NCBI GenBank assembly: GCA_017475415.1
Contig: JAFVFM010000107.1
Span: 1 to 17,077 of the forward strand
Direction: 5' to 3'
DNA length: 17,077 nucleotides
Source of the DNA: Solobacterium sp.
Lineage (GTDB): Bacteria > Bacillota_I > Bacilli_A > Erysipelotrichales > Erysipelotrichaceae
Shown here: in pieces, positions 1 through 7,698 of the stretch
Layout: each line of letters begins with the position of its first letter
Position numbering within the stretch: position 1 is the first letter of the stretch
Notes under the pieces: model-generated
Databases searched by the model: none
The model's input: only the letters and a program-made list of their open reading frames with translations
What the model was told of the DNA's origin: nothing
Position numbers and translations under genes: made by a program

Positions 1-529
1 TACCATTATTAATAAATGTAGCATTCTTAGTGAAATTCAATGTTTCAGCGAACTCACCTTTACTACAAGCAATCGTCGTTGTATTACCGCCAGAAAGATT
101 CTGTTCTGTTCTTCTTAATAAACTACGGGATAAGCGATTTCTATCTTCTGCTAAATAGAGATAGCCATGTGGTGTATAAAGGATAGGAATACGTAGAGTT
201 TCAAAGGCTTGTCTGCCTAAGCGACCAGCTGTATAGCCATGTAGATGAATGATGTCTGGTTTTTCTTGCGCAACAAGATCTTTTAATTCATTTCTTGTTT
301 GGTTATCTGCTAAAGGATTATGATCTGCAGCATAGGTATTTAAGCGAATAAGCTGTACTTTTTTGTTGAAATGGCTTCGCACATTTTGTGGCATATTTGG
401 ATATGCTGCATAAATGATGGTTTGTTGGAAATCATTGCATAAGCCCTCTGTTAAATCTTGTAGAAAAGTAAAAATTCCTCCACTAAAACGCATTGTGATA
501 TGCATGATTTTGTATTGTCTATCTGTCAT
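1..529 (-). CDS. GT4-type glycosyltransferase, N-terminal part (partial)
   Basis: The reverse strand is open from ATG at 529 to the window edge, giving 176 codons with no stop. The start is preceded by AGGTAGGA at a normal distance. The product begins MTDRQYKIMHITMRFSGG and later has the patterns PDIIHLHGYTAGRLGR and PILYTPHGYLYLAEDRNRLS. These match the N-terminal Rossmann domain of GT-B fold family 4 glycosyltransferases: a Gly-rich loop that contacts the sugar nucleotide, then the HLH and TPHG strands. Such enzymes transfer a sugar from a nucleotide sugar during capsule, exopolysaccharide or glycolipid synthesis at the inner membrane face. The C-terminal donor-binding domain lies outside the window, so substrate cannot be assigned. 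It is divergent from hppA with 125 bases between the two starts. Family is fairly sure; specific role is unknown. Confidence 0.85.
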   Translation of the reverse strand, partial: MTDRQYKIMHITMRFSGGIFTFLQDLTEGLCNDFQQTIIYAAYPNMPQNVRSHFNKKVQLIRLNTYAADHNPLADNQTRNELKDLVAQEKPDIIHLHGYTAGRLGRQAFETLRIPILYTPHGYLYLAEDRNRLSRSLLRRTEQNLSGGNTTTIACSKGEFAETLNFTKNATFINNG

Positions 530-593
530 AAAATTATCCTACCTTGTTAATTTTATTTTATACGATTAGGATAGAAAATTACATGAGATTTTT

Positions 594-622
594 TTCACAT
601 TATAAGAAAATTGTGTTAATAT
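594..622 (+). promoter_or_regulatory. Promoter of hppA (-35 and extended -10)
   Basis: TTCACA at 594-599 matches five of six -35 bases. After 17 bases comes TAATAT at 617-622, preceded by TG plus one base at 614-616, an extended -10. The predicted start of transcription near 629 leaves about 26 bases of leader before the ATG at 655, containing the AAAGGGGG ribosome binding site at 641-648. Confidence 0.6.
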
Positions 623-654
623 ATGGAATTGAAATTACTTAAAGGGGGTCCCTT

Positions 655-2772
655 ATGTATTACTTAAGTATACTAATCATTTGTTTAGTTGTAATTGCCT
701 ATGTCTTTTTTAATTACAACAAAATCAAACGCATGGATGAAGGAACAGAGGAAATGAAGGAATTATCTGGTATCATTCGTTCTGGTGCGAACACATTTAT
801 TAAAACGGAATTTAAATCGATAGGCTTTGTTGTATTAGCCTTAGCGATAGTATTTAGTTTGTTTGTAGAAAAAAGTAGTGGCTTATCTATTGTGTTAGGT
901 GCTTTGATGAGCTCGGCTGTTTGTATTATGGGCATGCGTAGTGCTACTTATGCTAATGTTCGTACAACAAATGTTGCCCGCACTACACTTTCTATTGGTG
1001 AAACTGTTAAGGTAGCTTTATTAGGAGGCTCCATTAGTGGTTTATCTGTTCAAGCTTTTGGTTTATTAGGAGTGGTTATCATCTTATTGCTGTTTAATGG
1101 TGTTGATCCAAGTGCTAAGGGAACAGGTTTCTTAACGAATATGCCTTGTAATCCTTATATTACACGTATTACAGCATATTCTTTGGGTTGTTCGATTGTC
1201 GCAATGTTTAATCGTGTGGCAGGTGGTAATTATACTAAGGCAGCAGATATTTCTGCAGATATCTTAGGTAAAATACGACATGATTTACCAGAAGATGATG
1301 CTCGTGTACCAAATACTATTGCTGATTTTATTGGTGATAATGTAAATGATATTGCAGGGAATTGCTCCGATTTGTTAGAAAGCTTTGTGGCAACAATATC
1401 TGGTTCCATTATGATAGCTGTATCGATTTATTCTGTATATGGCTCTAGTGTTACGCAAGAAACCTTTCAAGCTACCATTCTTTATCCTGTTATATTAGCA
1501 GGGCTTGGCTTATTATCTTGTTTCTTTGGATTATTCTATATTTCGATGAAGAAGATGAGTGATAATCCAAGTAGAGAATTAAATCTTGCGACTTGGATTT
1601 CTGCGGGGATTACCTTAATATTAGGCCTTGCATCTGCATATTTTATATTTTCTAAAGTAAGCTTATATGAAAGCTTCCGTTTTGGCTGGATATCTCCATG
1701 GATTTCTACTGTATTAGGTATTATTAGTGGTATCGCAATTGGCTCAATTACAGAATATTATACAAGTACAGATTTCAAACCAACACAAGAATTGGCGAAG
1801 ATTGCTCATGAAGGGGAAGCCTTCGTTGTTACAAAGGGGGATGCGATAGGTTCACGTAGTTGTTTATTACCTATTGTTGTGATTGGGGTTGCCTTATTCT
1901 TATCTGGGCGTTTATGTGGTACCTATGGTATTGCTATATCGGCTTTAGGAATGCTAAGTTTTGTTGGGGCAACAGTATCCATAGATGCTTTTGGTCCAAT
2001 TGCAGATAACGCAGGTGGCATTGCAGAATCTTGTCATCTTGATAATAAAATTAGAAATATTACAGATAAATTAGATGCTGTAGGAAATACTACCGCAGCG
2101 ATTGGTAAGGGCTTCGCTATTGGTTCTGCTACATTTGCAACAGTATCCTTAATTGTGGCATATGTTTCTAACTATACAACAAATCAAGCTGAACCGATTT
2201 TGAATATCGCTAGTTATGTAGTTATCGCTGGAGGCATTATTGGTGGTGGTTTAGTAGAATACTTTAGCGCCTTATTAACGGATAATACAATCGATGCAGC
2301 GAAACTAATGGCGGATGAGGGTGATCGTCAATTATCTATAGAAGGTGTATTAGAGGGAAAAGTAAAGCCTGATTATAATAAAATGATTGAAATGGCTGCG
2401 AATACTGCCTTAAGAAAGATGCTTGTACCAAGTATCTTAGCGATGGTTGTACCAGTAATTGGAGGTGTGTTATTTGGAGTTAACTTTGTGGGTGGTATGT
2501 TAGTTGGTGCTACAATTACTGCCATTCCTAGGGCTATCTTTATGGGTAATTCAGGTGGAGCTTTCGATAATGCGAAGAAATATATTGAAAGTGGTGCTGT
2601 CGTTGGAAGTGAAAAAGGATCAGCTGCCCATAAGGCTGCAGTTACAGGTGATACAGTAGGTGATACACGTAAGGATGTTGTAGGTGTTGCCTTAGATATT
2701 TTTATTAAGATGATGAGTACAGTAGCGTATTCATTAGCAAGTGTATTTACACATGTGACTTTATTTAAATAA
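655..2772 (+). CDS. hppA: Membrane-bound ion-pumping pyrophosphatase (K+-type, divergent)
   Basis: 705 aa, usual length for membrane pyrophosphatases, with about 16 hydrophobic spans. These integral enzymes hydrolyse cytoplasmic PPi and pump H+ or Na+ outward. Active-site signatures are present: R187 and GGNYTKAAD (190-198), PEDDAR (212-217), Asp residues 224, 228, 232 and 239, GPIADNAGGIAE, and C-terminal D670, K673, D674 and K685. GNTTAAIG at 477-484 has Ala at 481 and Gly at 484, the pattern of K+-dependent enzymes; K+-independent ones carry Lys at that Ala. Glu242, three residues after Asp239, is placed as in Na+-pumping members. Several invariant spots differ: IGDNVNDIAGNCSD, EGEAFVVTKGDAIGSRS (386-402) and GDTRKDVVGVALD (669-681), where the family usually has a GDPFKDTSGPSLN-like motif. 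Family is certain; the ion is inferred. It appears monocistronic. Confidence 0.95.
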   Translation: MYYLSILIICLVVIAYVFFNYNKIKRMDEGTEEMKELSGIIRSGANTFIKTEFKSIGFVVLALAIVFSLFVEKSSGLSIVLGALMSSAVCIMGMRSATYANVRTTNVARTTLSIGETVKVALLGGSISGLSVQAFGLLGVVIILLLFNGVDPSAKGTGFLTNMPCNPYITRITAYSLGCSIVAMFNRVAGGNYTKAADISADILGKIRHDLPEDDARVPNTIADFIGDNVNDIAGNCSDLLESFVATISGSIMIAVSIYSVYGSSVTQETFQATILYPVILAGLGLLSCFFGLFYISMKKMSDNPSRELNLATWISAGITLILGLASAYFIFSKVSLYESFRFGWISPWISTVLGIISGIAIGSITEYYTSTDFKPTQELAKIAHEGEAFVVTKGDAIGSRSCLLPIVVIGVALFLSGRLCGTYGIAISALGMLSFVGATVSIDAFGPIADNAGGIAESCHLDNKIRNITDKLDAVGNTTAAIGKGFAIGSATFATVSLIVAYVSNYTTNQAEPILNIASYVVIAGGIIGGGLVEYFSALLTDNTIDAAKLMADEGDRQLSIEGVLEGKVKPDYNKMIEMAANTALRKMLVPSILAMVVPVIGGVLFGVNFVGGMLVGATITAIPRAIFMGNSGGAFDNAKKYIESGAVVGSEKGSAAHKAAVTGDTVGDTRKDVVGVALDIFIKMMSTVAYSLASVFTHVTLFK

Positions 2773-2780
2773 ACAAAAGG

Positions 2781-2808
2781 CTAACTTCCAAGCGGAGATA
2801 GATTTTTT
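2781..2808 (+). terminator. Possible weak terminator after hppA
   Basis: An imperfect stem (left arm 2781-2789, right arm 2794-2801, loop AAGC) with a mismatch, a bulge and a G-U pair is followed by six T at 2803-2808. It lies nine bases after the hppA stop. The T-run is convincing, the stem is not. Confidence 0.35.
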
Positions 2809-2831
2809 ATGCGCTACATTCTATAGAGTTG

Positions 2832-2837
2832 TATAAT
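2832..2837 (+). promoter_or_regulatory. -10 box very close to the start of the 2848 gene
   Basis: A consensus TATAAT ends only ten bases before the ATG at 2848, which predicts transcription starting near 2844 and a leader of only a few bases. No good -35 hexamer is seen 16-18 bases upstream (ATGCGC at 17). No Shine-Dalgarno sequence precedes the ATG. Confidence 0.5.
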
Positions 2838-2847
2838 ATTCAAGATT

Positions 2848-3801
2848 ATGGAAGAAAAGAATAAAACGGCTTTAATTTGTCCTTTTTGTGGAGGTAGTTT
2901 AGATTACGATAAAGAAAGGAATAGTTTATCTTGTCCTTTTTGCGGTTATCAAAAACAATATGAAAATAGCATTGCGGATACAGATAGAAGTATTGTGTTA
3001 AAGAAGAAAAGGCATCTTCATTTTTCTATTATTCTATTTCTTCTTTCCTTGATGACTTTAGTTTTTCTTGTTGGATATCAAGTAATGAATCAGAATAGTA
3101 TTCTTTATAAACATATACATAAAGAAGAAGTTGTTTTTTTTGATGCAGTAGAAATATCTTTTGAAGGAATAAATGGCTTAGCGCATATACAGATAGAGAA
3201 TCAAAATGTTGGGGAATTAAAAGATGTTCCCATCTATATATCTAAAAATGAAAATCTAAGCAATGGCGATCAGATTGTTTTATCCATTGAAGACAAACTA
3301 GGCTATGCTTTTTTAACAAATGAGAAAACAATAATGGTGGAAGGTTTAAATGAATGGATAGATAGCTTAGAAGATCTTTCTTCTAAAGAAATAGAAACGA
3401 TTCAAGTACAATCTCAAGAACAAATAGAAAATATGTTTAAAGATAGTATGGAAGAGGGTTTAAGCTATAGGATAAAACCATATAAACAATATCTATTTAT
3501 ACAAAAGGATGTAGTGAAGCTACAACAAGTAAATAAATTCTATGATTGTTATGAAATAGAAGTAAGTAAAGAAGGCATTGAACCATTTACCTTTTATAGT
3601 GCTATTCGCTATAGTGATTTAAAGAAAGATATGCATGATGAAGTTTCAATAGCGAATATAGAGGTTTGTGGTAAAGAGATATTTGGTTCAACAAAAGGCT
3701 TCTCTTTACAAACGAAATTTATTGGTTATTTAACTAGCAAAGAGCTAGAGGAAGAACTCTTTAATGTAAGCGAAAGTTACGAGCTCGTCGGAAGTGAATA
3801 A
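2848..3801 (+). CDS. Zinc-ribbon, single-span membrane protein of unknown function
   Basis: 317 aa. The N-terminus holds a zinc ribbon with two CPFCG knuckles (Cys 11, 14, 29, 32), of the kind found at the front of many small bacterial membrane proteins. A basic stretch KKKRH (52-56) precedes one hydrophobic span at about residues 57-77, so the ribbon should be cytoplasmic and the remaining 240 residues outside. The outer part is acidic and beta-rich, with phrases such as GDQIVLSIEDKLGY suggesting an immunoglobulin-like or DUF4352-like fold, but I do not recognise the family. The start is fixed by the ribbon and by an in-frame stop at 2824. There is no Shine-Dalgarno sequence, and the -10 box is ten bases upstream. 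No good terminator follows. It is a real gene by length and coherent domain order; function unknown. Confidence 0.8.
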   Translation: MEEKNKTALICPFCGGSLDYDKERNSLSCPFCGYQKQYENSIADTDRSIVLKKKRHLHFSIILFLLSLMTLVFLVGYQVMNQNSILYKHIHKEEVVFFDAVEISFEGINGLAHIQIENQNVGELKDVPIYISKNENLSNGDQIVLSIEDKLGYAFLTNEKTIMVEGLNEWIDSLEDLSSKEIETIQVQSQEQIENMFKDSMEEGLSYRIKPYKQYLFIQKDVVKLQQVNKFYDCYEIEVSKEGIEPFTFYSAIRYSDLKKDMHDEVSIANIEVCGKEIFGSTKGFSLQTKFIGYLTSKELEEELFNVSESYELVGSE

Positions 3802-3805
3802 TCAG

Positions 3806-3819
3806 TGAAAGCGCTTATT
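3806..3819 (+). promoter_or_regulatory. cre-like half-conserved operator upstream of the glucuronide promoter
   Basis: TGAAAGCGCTTATT matches the cre consensus TGWAANCGNTNWCA at 12 of 14 positions, failing only in the last two. It lies about 54-67 bases upstream of the predicted transcription start and 65 bases from the perfect site at 3871. It could be a second CcpA site or a LacI-family operator; it could also be chance. Confidence 0.4.
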
Positions 3820-3837
3820 ATAGCAACTTTTCCATAT

Positions 3838-3866
3838 TTAACAACAATATTTGCAATTTGTATAAA
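3838..3866 (+). promoter_or_regulatory. Promoter of the glucuronide operon
   Basis: TTAACA at 3838-3843 (five of six -35 bases), a 17-base spacer and TATAAA at 3861-3866 (five of six -10 bases) predict transcription starting near 3873. That point is at the left end of the cre site at 3871-3884, an arrangement expected for repression. Confidence 0.7.
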
Positions 3867-3870
3867 CTAA

Positions 3871-3884
3871 TGTAATCGTTTACA
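3871..3884 (+). promoter_or_regulatory. cre operator (catabolite repression site)
   Basis: TGTAATCGTTTACA matches the CcpA cre consensus TGWAANCGNTNWCA at all 14 positions. It overlaps the predicted transcription start of the transporter-glucuronidase operon. In this position, CcpA bound with HPr-Ser-P would block initiation when better sugars are available. LacI/GalR-family operators look similar, so a dedicated repressor encoded elsewhere remains possible. Confidence 0.75.
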
Positions 3885-3938
3885 ATAATATTAGATTTAT
3901 GCTAAATCACAAAAAAACATAATAAGGAGGATGTGAAA

Positions 3939-5420
3939 ATGGCAGAAAACAAGTATGATGTCGGTAATGGCATTCATCGCGTTCCTTTGTGGCGCATTGC
4001 AGGTTTTACGCTAAATAACACAGCTACAAACTTGTACTTATTCATGATGAACTTCATTGCATATTACATCAATGGCTGGGTAGGCTTAGGTGTAGTTCTT
4101 GCAGGTAGTTTCTCAATGATTATGCGTATTTGGGATGGTGTAACCGATCCATTTGTGGGTTATATGTTAGACAAAACAAATGGTAAATTTGGTAAGAATC
4201 GCCCATATATGATAATTGGTAACATTATTCTTTTCGTTACAAGTTTCTTAATGTTCTATGTTACACCTAGTATTCCAGAAGGTGCAGCTAGAGTATTCTG
4301 GTTTATCTTCATTAATGCAATTTATTATCTAGGTTATACTGCACAATGTGTAGTTACAAAATCGGCTCAAAGCTGTTTGACAAATGATCCAGTTCAACGT
4401 CCACGTTTTGCGATTTTTGATACAATCTTCAATTTAATCCTATTCATGGGTGGACAAATGTGGGTATCTTCTTATTTGGCTCCTAAATATGGTGGCTTTA
4501 CTGCGGATATCGCATTATATCATGAGTTATGGAGAACTCTTGCGTTGATTTCTGCTGTATTTACAGCTATTGCAGTATTCTCCATTTGGCCAAAGGATAA
4601 TATTAAATACTTTGGTACAGGTGAACCTGTTCGTGTTCGCTTCCGTGATTATTGGGAAGTAATCAAAAACAATAAAGCGATTCAAATGCTTGTCTTATCT
4701 GCTTCTACAGATAAACTCGCTAATGCGGCTAAAACAAGTGTAATTACCGTTATTATGTATGGCATAGTAGTAGGGAACTATGCTTTGTCGGGTGGCTTTA
4801 GCTTATGGACATCAATTGGTAATGTGGTATTTGTAATCATATTATTAGGTTGGTTCGCTGGTAAATATGGTCAAAGACAAACAATGTTATTAAGTAGCTG
4901 GGTAGCTTTAATTGGTAATGTTTTAATGGCATTATTGTGGTTATTTGGTAATCCTAGAAGCTTCGGCTTACCAGGCTATGATGGCTTTAATGGTTGGACA
5001 TTCTTTACCATCGCATTATTAGTATTAACTATTGTTACAGGTGGTTTCCAAGGTGTTGCCGGTAACATCGTTATTCCTATGACAGCCGACTGTGCAGATT
5101 ATGAAACATATCGTAGTGGCCGTTATGTGCCAGGTTTAATGGGAACATTATTCTCATTTGTCGATAAATTGGTTTCTTCTTTAGCACCATTTATTGCGAG
5201 CTTATTATTAGCTGCAATTGGCTTTAGAGAAAAGATGCCTGATGTAGATACACCATATTCACCAGGCTTACTCTATGTTGGTGTATTCCTAACATACGGT
5301 ATGATGGTAATTGGCTTACTCTTCAATGTCGTCTGTATGCAAAAATATCCATTAACGAAGGAAAAGATGGATGAAATCCGTGAAAAGATTGCGGAAATCA
5401 AAGCTGCACATAACGGATAA
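3939..5420 (+). CDS. uidB: GPH-family glucuronide:cation symporter
   Basis: 493 aa from the ATG at 3939; AGGAGG at 3925-3930 sits eight bases upstream. A GTG at 3933 is in frame but only two bases from that site, too close to be used. The protein is hydrophobic with about 12 spans and carries the glycoside-pentoside-hexuronide transporter signature at residues 65-90: WDGVTDP, then DKTNGKFGKNRPY. GPH carriers move glycosides into the cytoplasm with H+ or Na+. Substrate is inferred from context: the beta-glucuronidase gene lies downstream in the same transcription unit, so a UidB/GusB-like glucuronide carrier is the natural reading. It is the first gene after a promoter with a cre site. Family is certain; glucuronide specificity is likely but not readable from sequence alone. 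Confidence 0.88.
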   Translation: MAENKYDVGNGIHRVPLWRIAGFTLNNTATNLYLFMMNFIAYYINGWVGLGVVLAGSFSMIMRIWDGVTDPFVGYMLDKTNGKFGKNRPYMIIGNIILFVTSFLMFYVTPSIPEGAARVFWFIFINAIYYLGYTAQCVVTKSAQSCLTNDPVQRPRFAIFDTIFNLILFMGGQMWVSSYLAPKYGGFTADIALYHELWRTLALISAVFTAIAVFSIWPKDNIKYFGTGEPVRVRFRDYWEVIKNNKAIQMLVLSASTDKLANAAKTSVITVIMYGIVVGNYALSGGFSLWTSIGNVVFVIILLGWFAGKYGQRQTMLLSSWVALIGNVLMALLWLFGNPRSFGLPGYDGFNGWTFFTIALLVLTIVTGGFQGVAGNIVIPMTADCADYETYRSGRYVPGLMGTLFSFVDKLVSSLAPFIASLLLAAIGFREKMPDVDTPYSPGLLYVGVFLTYGMMVIGLLFNVVCMQKYPLTKEKMDEIREKIAEIKAAHNG

Positions 5421-5435
5421 GGATGAATCATCTGA

Positions 5436-5825
5436 ATGGGCAAAAAGAGTAGAGAGAAAAGAGAAAAAAAACATACAGATTTACAGCGCGGTGAGATTAA
5501 TGATCTCATCGCGCTTCAAGATGAACTTAGTGATCTACAGGAAAAAGAAGGAACTCTTAAGCATGGTATATTCGCTAGTTTAATTGATCGCTATTATGCC
5601 ATGCGAGATAAGTATGATAAAAAGCTACCAGTAAAGAGAAAGACTTATTTATGGCTTTGTCTATTGGGTATTATAGGGGCACATCATTTCTATGCGAAAC
5701 ATTGGATTAAGGGGCTATTATATATAGCGATATGTTGGACGGGAATATCGATTGCCTTTGGCTTTATTGATTGGATGATTGCTGTACCGATGAAACCAGA
5801 TGAAAATGGAATCATCATGATATGA
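5436..5825 (+). CDS. Small TM2-domain membrane protein within the glucuronide operon
   Basis: 129 aa. It opens with a highly charged region (MGKKSREKREKKH) and a probable coiled coil at about residues 15-40. A TM2 domain follows at 67-117: KRKTYLWLCLLGIIGAHHFY, then a Gly-containing link (WIKG) and a second span ending in FIDW. The GAHHFY and FID elements are typical of TM2 proteins, two-span proteins whose biochemical role is generally unknown. The gene starts 15 bases after the transporter stop and ends 17 bases before the glucuronidase start, so it is cotranscribed with both. The ribosome site is poor (AAGG 13 bases upstream), suggesting low or coupled translation. A strong hairpin occupies codons 17-27. 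It is an unusual member of a glucuronide operon; role unknown. Confidence 0.8.
   Translation: MGKKSREKREKKHTDLQRGEINDLIALQDELSDLQEKEGTLKHGIFASLIDRYYAMRDKYDKKLPVKRKTYLWLCLLGIIGAHHFYAKHWIKGLLYIAICWTGISIAFGFIDWMIAVPMKPDENGIIMI
5485..5515 (+). repeat. Strong inverted repeat inside the TM2 gene
   Basis: GCGCGGTGAGAT (5486-5497) pairs with ATCTCATCGCGC (5503-5514) through a five-base loop TAATG. One pair is G-U, and an extra A-T pair extends the stem to 13. It is markedly more GC-rich than its surroundings and has no T-run after it, so it is not a standard terminator. It begins 50 bases into the coding sequence, between the transporter and glucuronidase genes, and may act on mRNA processing, stability or translation. 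Confidence 0.75.
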
Positions 5826-5842
5826 CGGAAGGAGAATAAATC

Positions 5843-7660
5843 ATGTTATATCCAGAAATGACCGCATCAAGATTTGTAATGAGTCTAGATGGTGTTTGGG
5901 CATTTTGCCTAGATAATGAAAAGGGATTTGAAGAGAAATGGTATGAAAAGCCATTGAAGAATGCAATGACTATGCCAGTACCTGCATCGTATAACGATAT
6001 CAAAGATGATATTGCGATTCGTGACCATTATGGTTGGGTATTCTACCAAAGAACATTTGCGCTTCCTAAGGCTTTGTTAGAAGGACAAAGAGTAGTATTA
6101 CGCTTAGATGCTGTATCTCATTACGCAAAGATTTATTTGAATGGAGAACTCATTTGTGAGCATAAGGGTGGTTTCTTACCATTTGAAGTAGAGATGAGTG
6201 AATATATTCAAGATGGCGAAAATCTACTTACTATCGCAGTGAATAATGTTATTGACTACACAACTTTACCAGTAGGTGGTAAAGCTTCGATGTTTGGTGG
6301 TATGTTTGGCGGATTAACAGACGCTGTTGGAGCGAAGAAAGAGAATCATCCAAACTTCGATTTCTTCAATTATTGTGGTATTAATCGTTCCGTACGTATT
6401 TATACAACGCCGAAGAATTATATTGAAGATGTTACATTAGTTCCTTCTGTAAAAGGAAAAGGCGCAAAGATTAGTTATGAAATTGCCACAAAAGGAAAAG
6501 GCGATTGCAAGATTGAGGTCTTCGATAAAAATGGTAGAAAAGTAGCTAGTGCAGATGGTGCAAAAGGTGAACTTACGATTAAGAATGTTCATCTATGGCA
6601 ACCTCTTGCAGCATATCTATATGATGTAAAAATTACATTTGGTGAAGATGTATATACAACAAGATATGGTGTGCGTACTGTAGAAGTAAAGGGTACACAA
6701 TTCTTAATTAATGGTAAACCATTCTATTTCAAAGGTTATGGTAAGCACGAAGATACCTTCCCTAATGGCCGTGGAATGAATATGCCAATGAATGTTAAAG
6801 ATATTTCTATCATGAAATGGCAAGGTGCGAATAGCTTTAGAACATCACATTATCCATATAGCGAAGAAATGATGCGTCTATGTGATGAAGAAGGTATTGT
6901 AGTAATTGATGAAACGACAGCTGTTGGTGTAAATTTACAATTTGGTGGTGGTGCTAACTTTAATGGGGAACGTATCGGTACATTTGATAAGGAACATGGT
7001 GTACAAACGCAAGAACATCATAAAGAAGTAATTCGTGATTTAATTGCTAGAGATAAGAACCATGCTTGTGTTGTCTTGTGGAGTATCGCAAATGAACCAG
7101 ATTCTGGCTCGGAAGGAGCTTATCAATACTTTAAACCACTATTTGATTTAGCACGCAAATTAGACCCACAAAAACGCCCTTGTACATTAGTCAGTGTACA
7201 AATGGCGAATGCACCAAAGGTGGATTGTTCTGCTAAATTATCAGATGTTATTTGTTTAAATCGTTATTATGGTTGGTATGTTGGTGGCCCAAGCTTAGAT
7301 TGGCCAATGAAGGCATTTGAACAAGAATTAGAAGGATGGGCTAAGCTCAATAAGCCTGTTGTTATTACGGAATATGGTGCAGATACAGTAGCTGGTATGC
7401 ATGATACTACACCTGTACTTTATACAGAAGAATATCAAGTAGATTACTATAAAGCGAATAATGCTGTATTAGATAAATGCAAATGTGTTGTTGGGGAACA
7501 AGTATGGAACTTTGCGGATTTCGCAACTAGCCAAGGTTTATTACGTGTTGGTGGTAATAAAAAAGGTTTATTCACAAGAGATCGCAAACCTAAATATGTT
7601 GCGCATTACTTTAGAGAACGCTGGCATAAGATTCCAGATTTCAACTATAAGAAAAAATAA
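5843..7660 (+). CDS. uidA: Beta-glucuronidase, GH2 family
   Basis: 605 aa, close to the E. coli enzyme (603). It hydrolyses beta-D-glucuronides to glucuronate and the aglycone in the cytoplasm. The order is the GH2 one: N-terminal sugar-binding domain, immunoglobulin-like domain, then a TIM barrel. The acid/base is E418 in WSIANEP, the nucleophile E510 in TEYGAD. N572 and K574 in GGNKKG match the pair that recognises the glucuronate carboxylate, which separates glucuronidases from galactosidases. VWNFADFATSQGLLRVGG is nearly identical to the E. coli enzyme. Between VGVNL and IRDLIARD there are 31 residues, against about 32 in E. coli, so a long active-site loop (loop 1 type) is likely. AAGGAG at 5829-5834 precedes the ATG by eight bases. 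No signal peptide. Last gene of the operon before the terminator at 7667. Confidence 0.97.
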   Translation: MLYPEMTASRFVMSLDGVWAFCLDNEKGFEEKWYEKPLKNAMTMPVPASYNDIKDDIAIRDHYGWVFYQRTFALPKALLEGQRVVLRLDAVSHYAKIYLNGELICEHKGGFLPFEVEMSEYIQDGENLLTIAVNNVIDYTTLPVGGKASMFGGMFGGLTDAVGAKKENHPNFDFFNYCGINRSVRIYTTPKNYIEDVTLVPSVKGKGAKISYEIATKGKGDCKIEVFDKNGRKVASADGAKGELTIKNVHLWQPLAAYLYDVKITFGEDVYTTRYGVRTVEVKGTQFLINGKPFYFKGYGKHEDTFPNGRGMNMPMNVKDISIMKWQGANSFRTSHYPYSEEMMRLCDEEGIVVIDETTAVGVNLQFGGGANFNGERIGTFDKEHGVQTQEHHKEVIRDLIARDKNHACVVLWSIANEPDSGSEGAYQYFKPLFDLARKLDPQKRPCTLVSVQMANAPKVDCSAKLSDVICLNRYYGWYVGGPSLDWPMKAFEQELEGWAKLNKPVVITEYGADTVAGMHDTTPVLYTEEYQVDYYKANNAVLDKCKCVVGEQVWNFADFATSQGLLRVGGNKKGLFTRDRKPKYVAHYFRERWHKIPDFNYKKK

Positions 7661-7666
7661 AAATAT

Positions 7667-7698
7667 GCCGCAGGCCTATTCAAGCTTGCGGCTTTCTT
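7667..7698. terminator. Terminator after the glucuronidase gene (bidirectional)
   Basis: A nine-pair stem with one G-U pair (7667-7675 with 7684-7692) and an eight-base loop is followed by TTTCTT on the plus strand. The A-rich stretch before it (GAAAAAATAAAAATAT) provides a T-rich tail on the minus strand, so it could also end transcripts from the former araC gene, whose stop codon lies at the edge of the loop. Confidence 0.85.

Noticed and set aside
3795..3822. Hairpin AATAA...TTATT as a terminator of the zinc-ribbon gene
   Set aside because: Only five A-T pairs and no T-run; the region is better read as a cre-like site.
3933..3938. GTG as the start of the glucuronide transporter
   Set aside because: It is only two bases from AGGAGG; the ATG at 3939 has ideal eight-base spacing.
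5371..5583. Plus-strand frame overlapping the transporter end and the TM2 gene
   Set aside because: Overlaps two supported genes in another frame and has no coherent domain.
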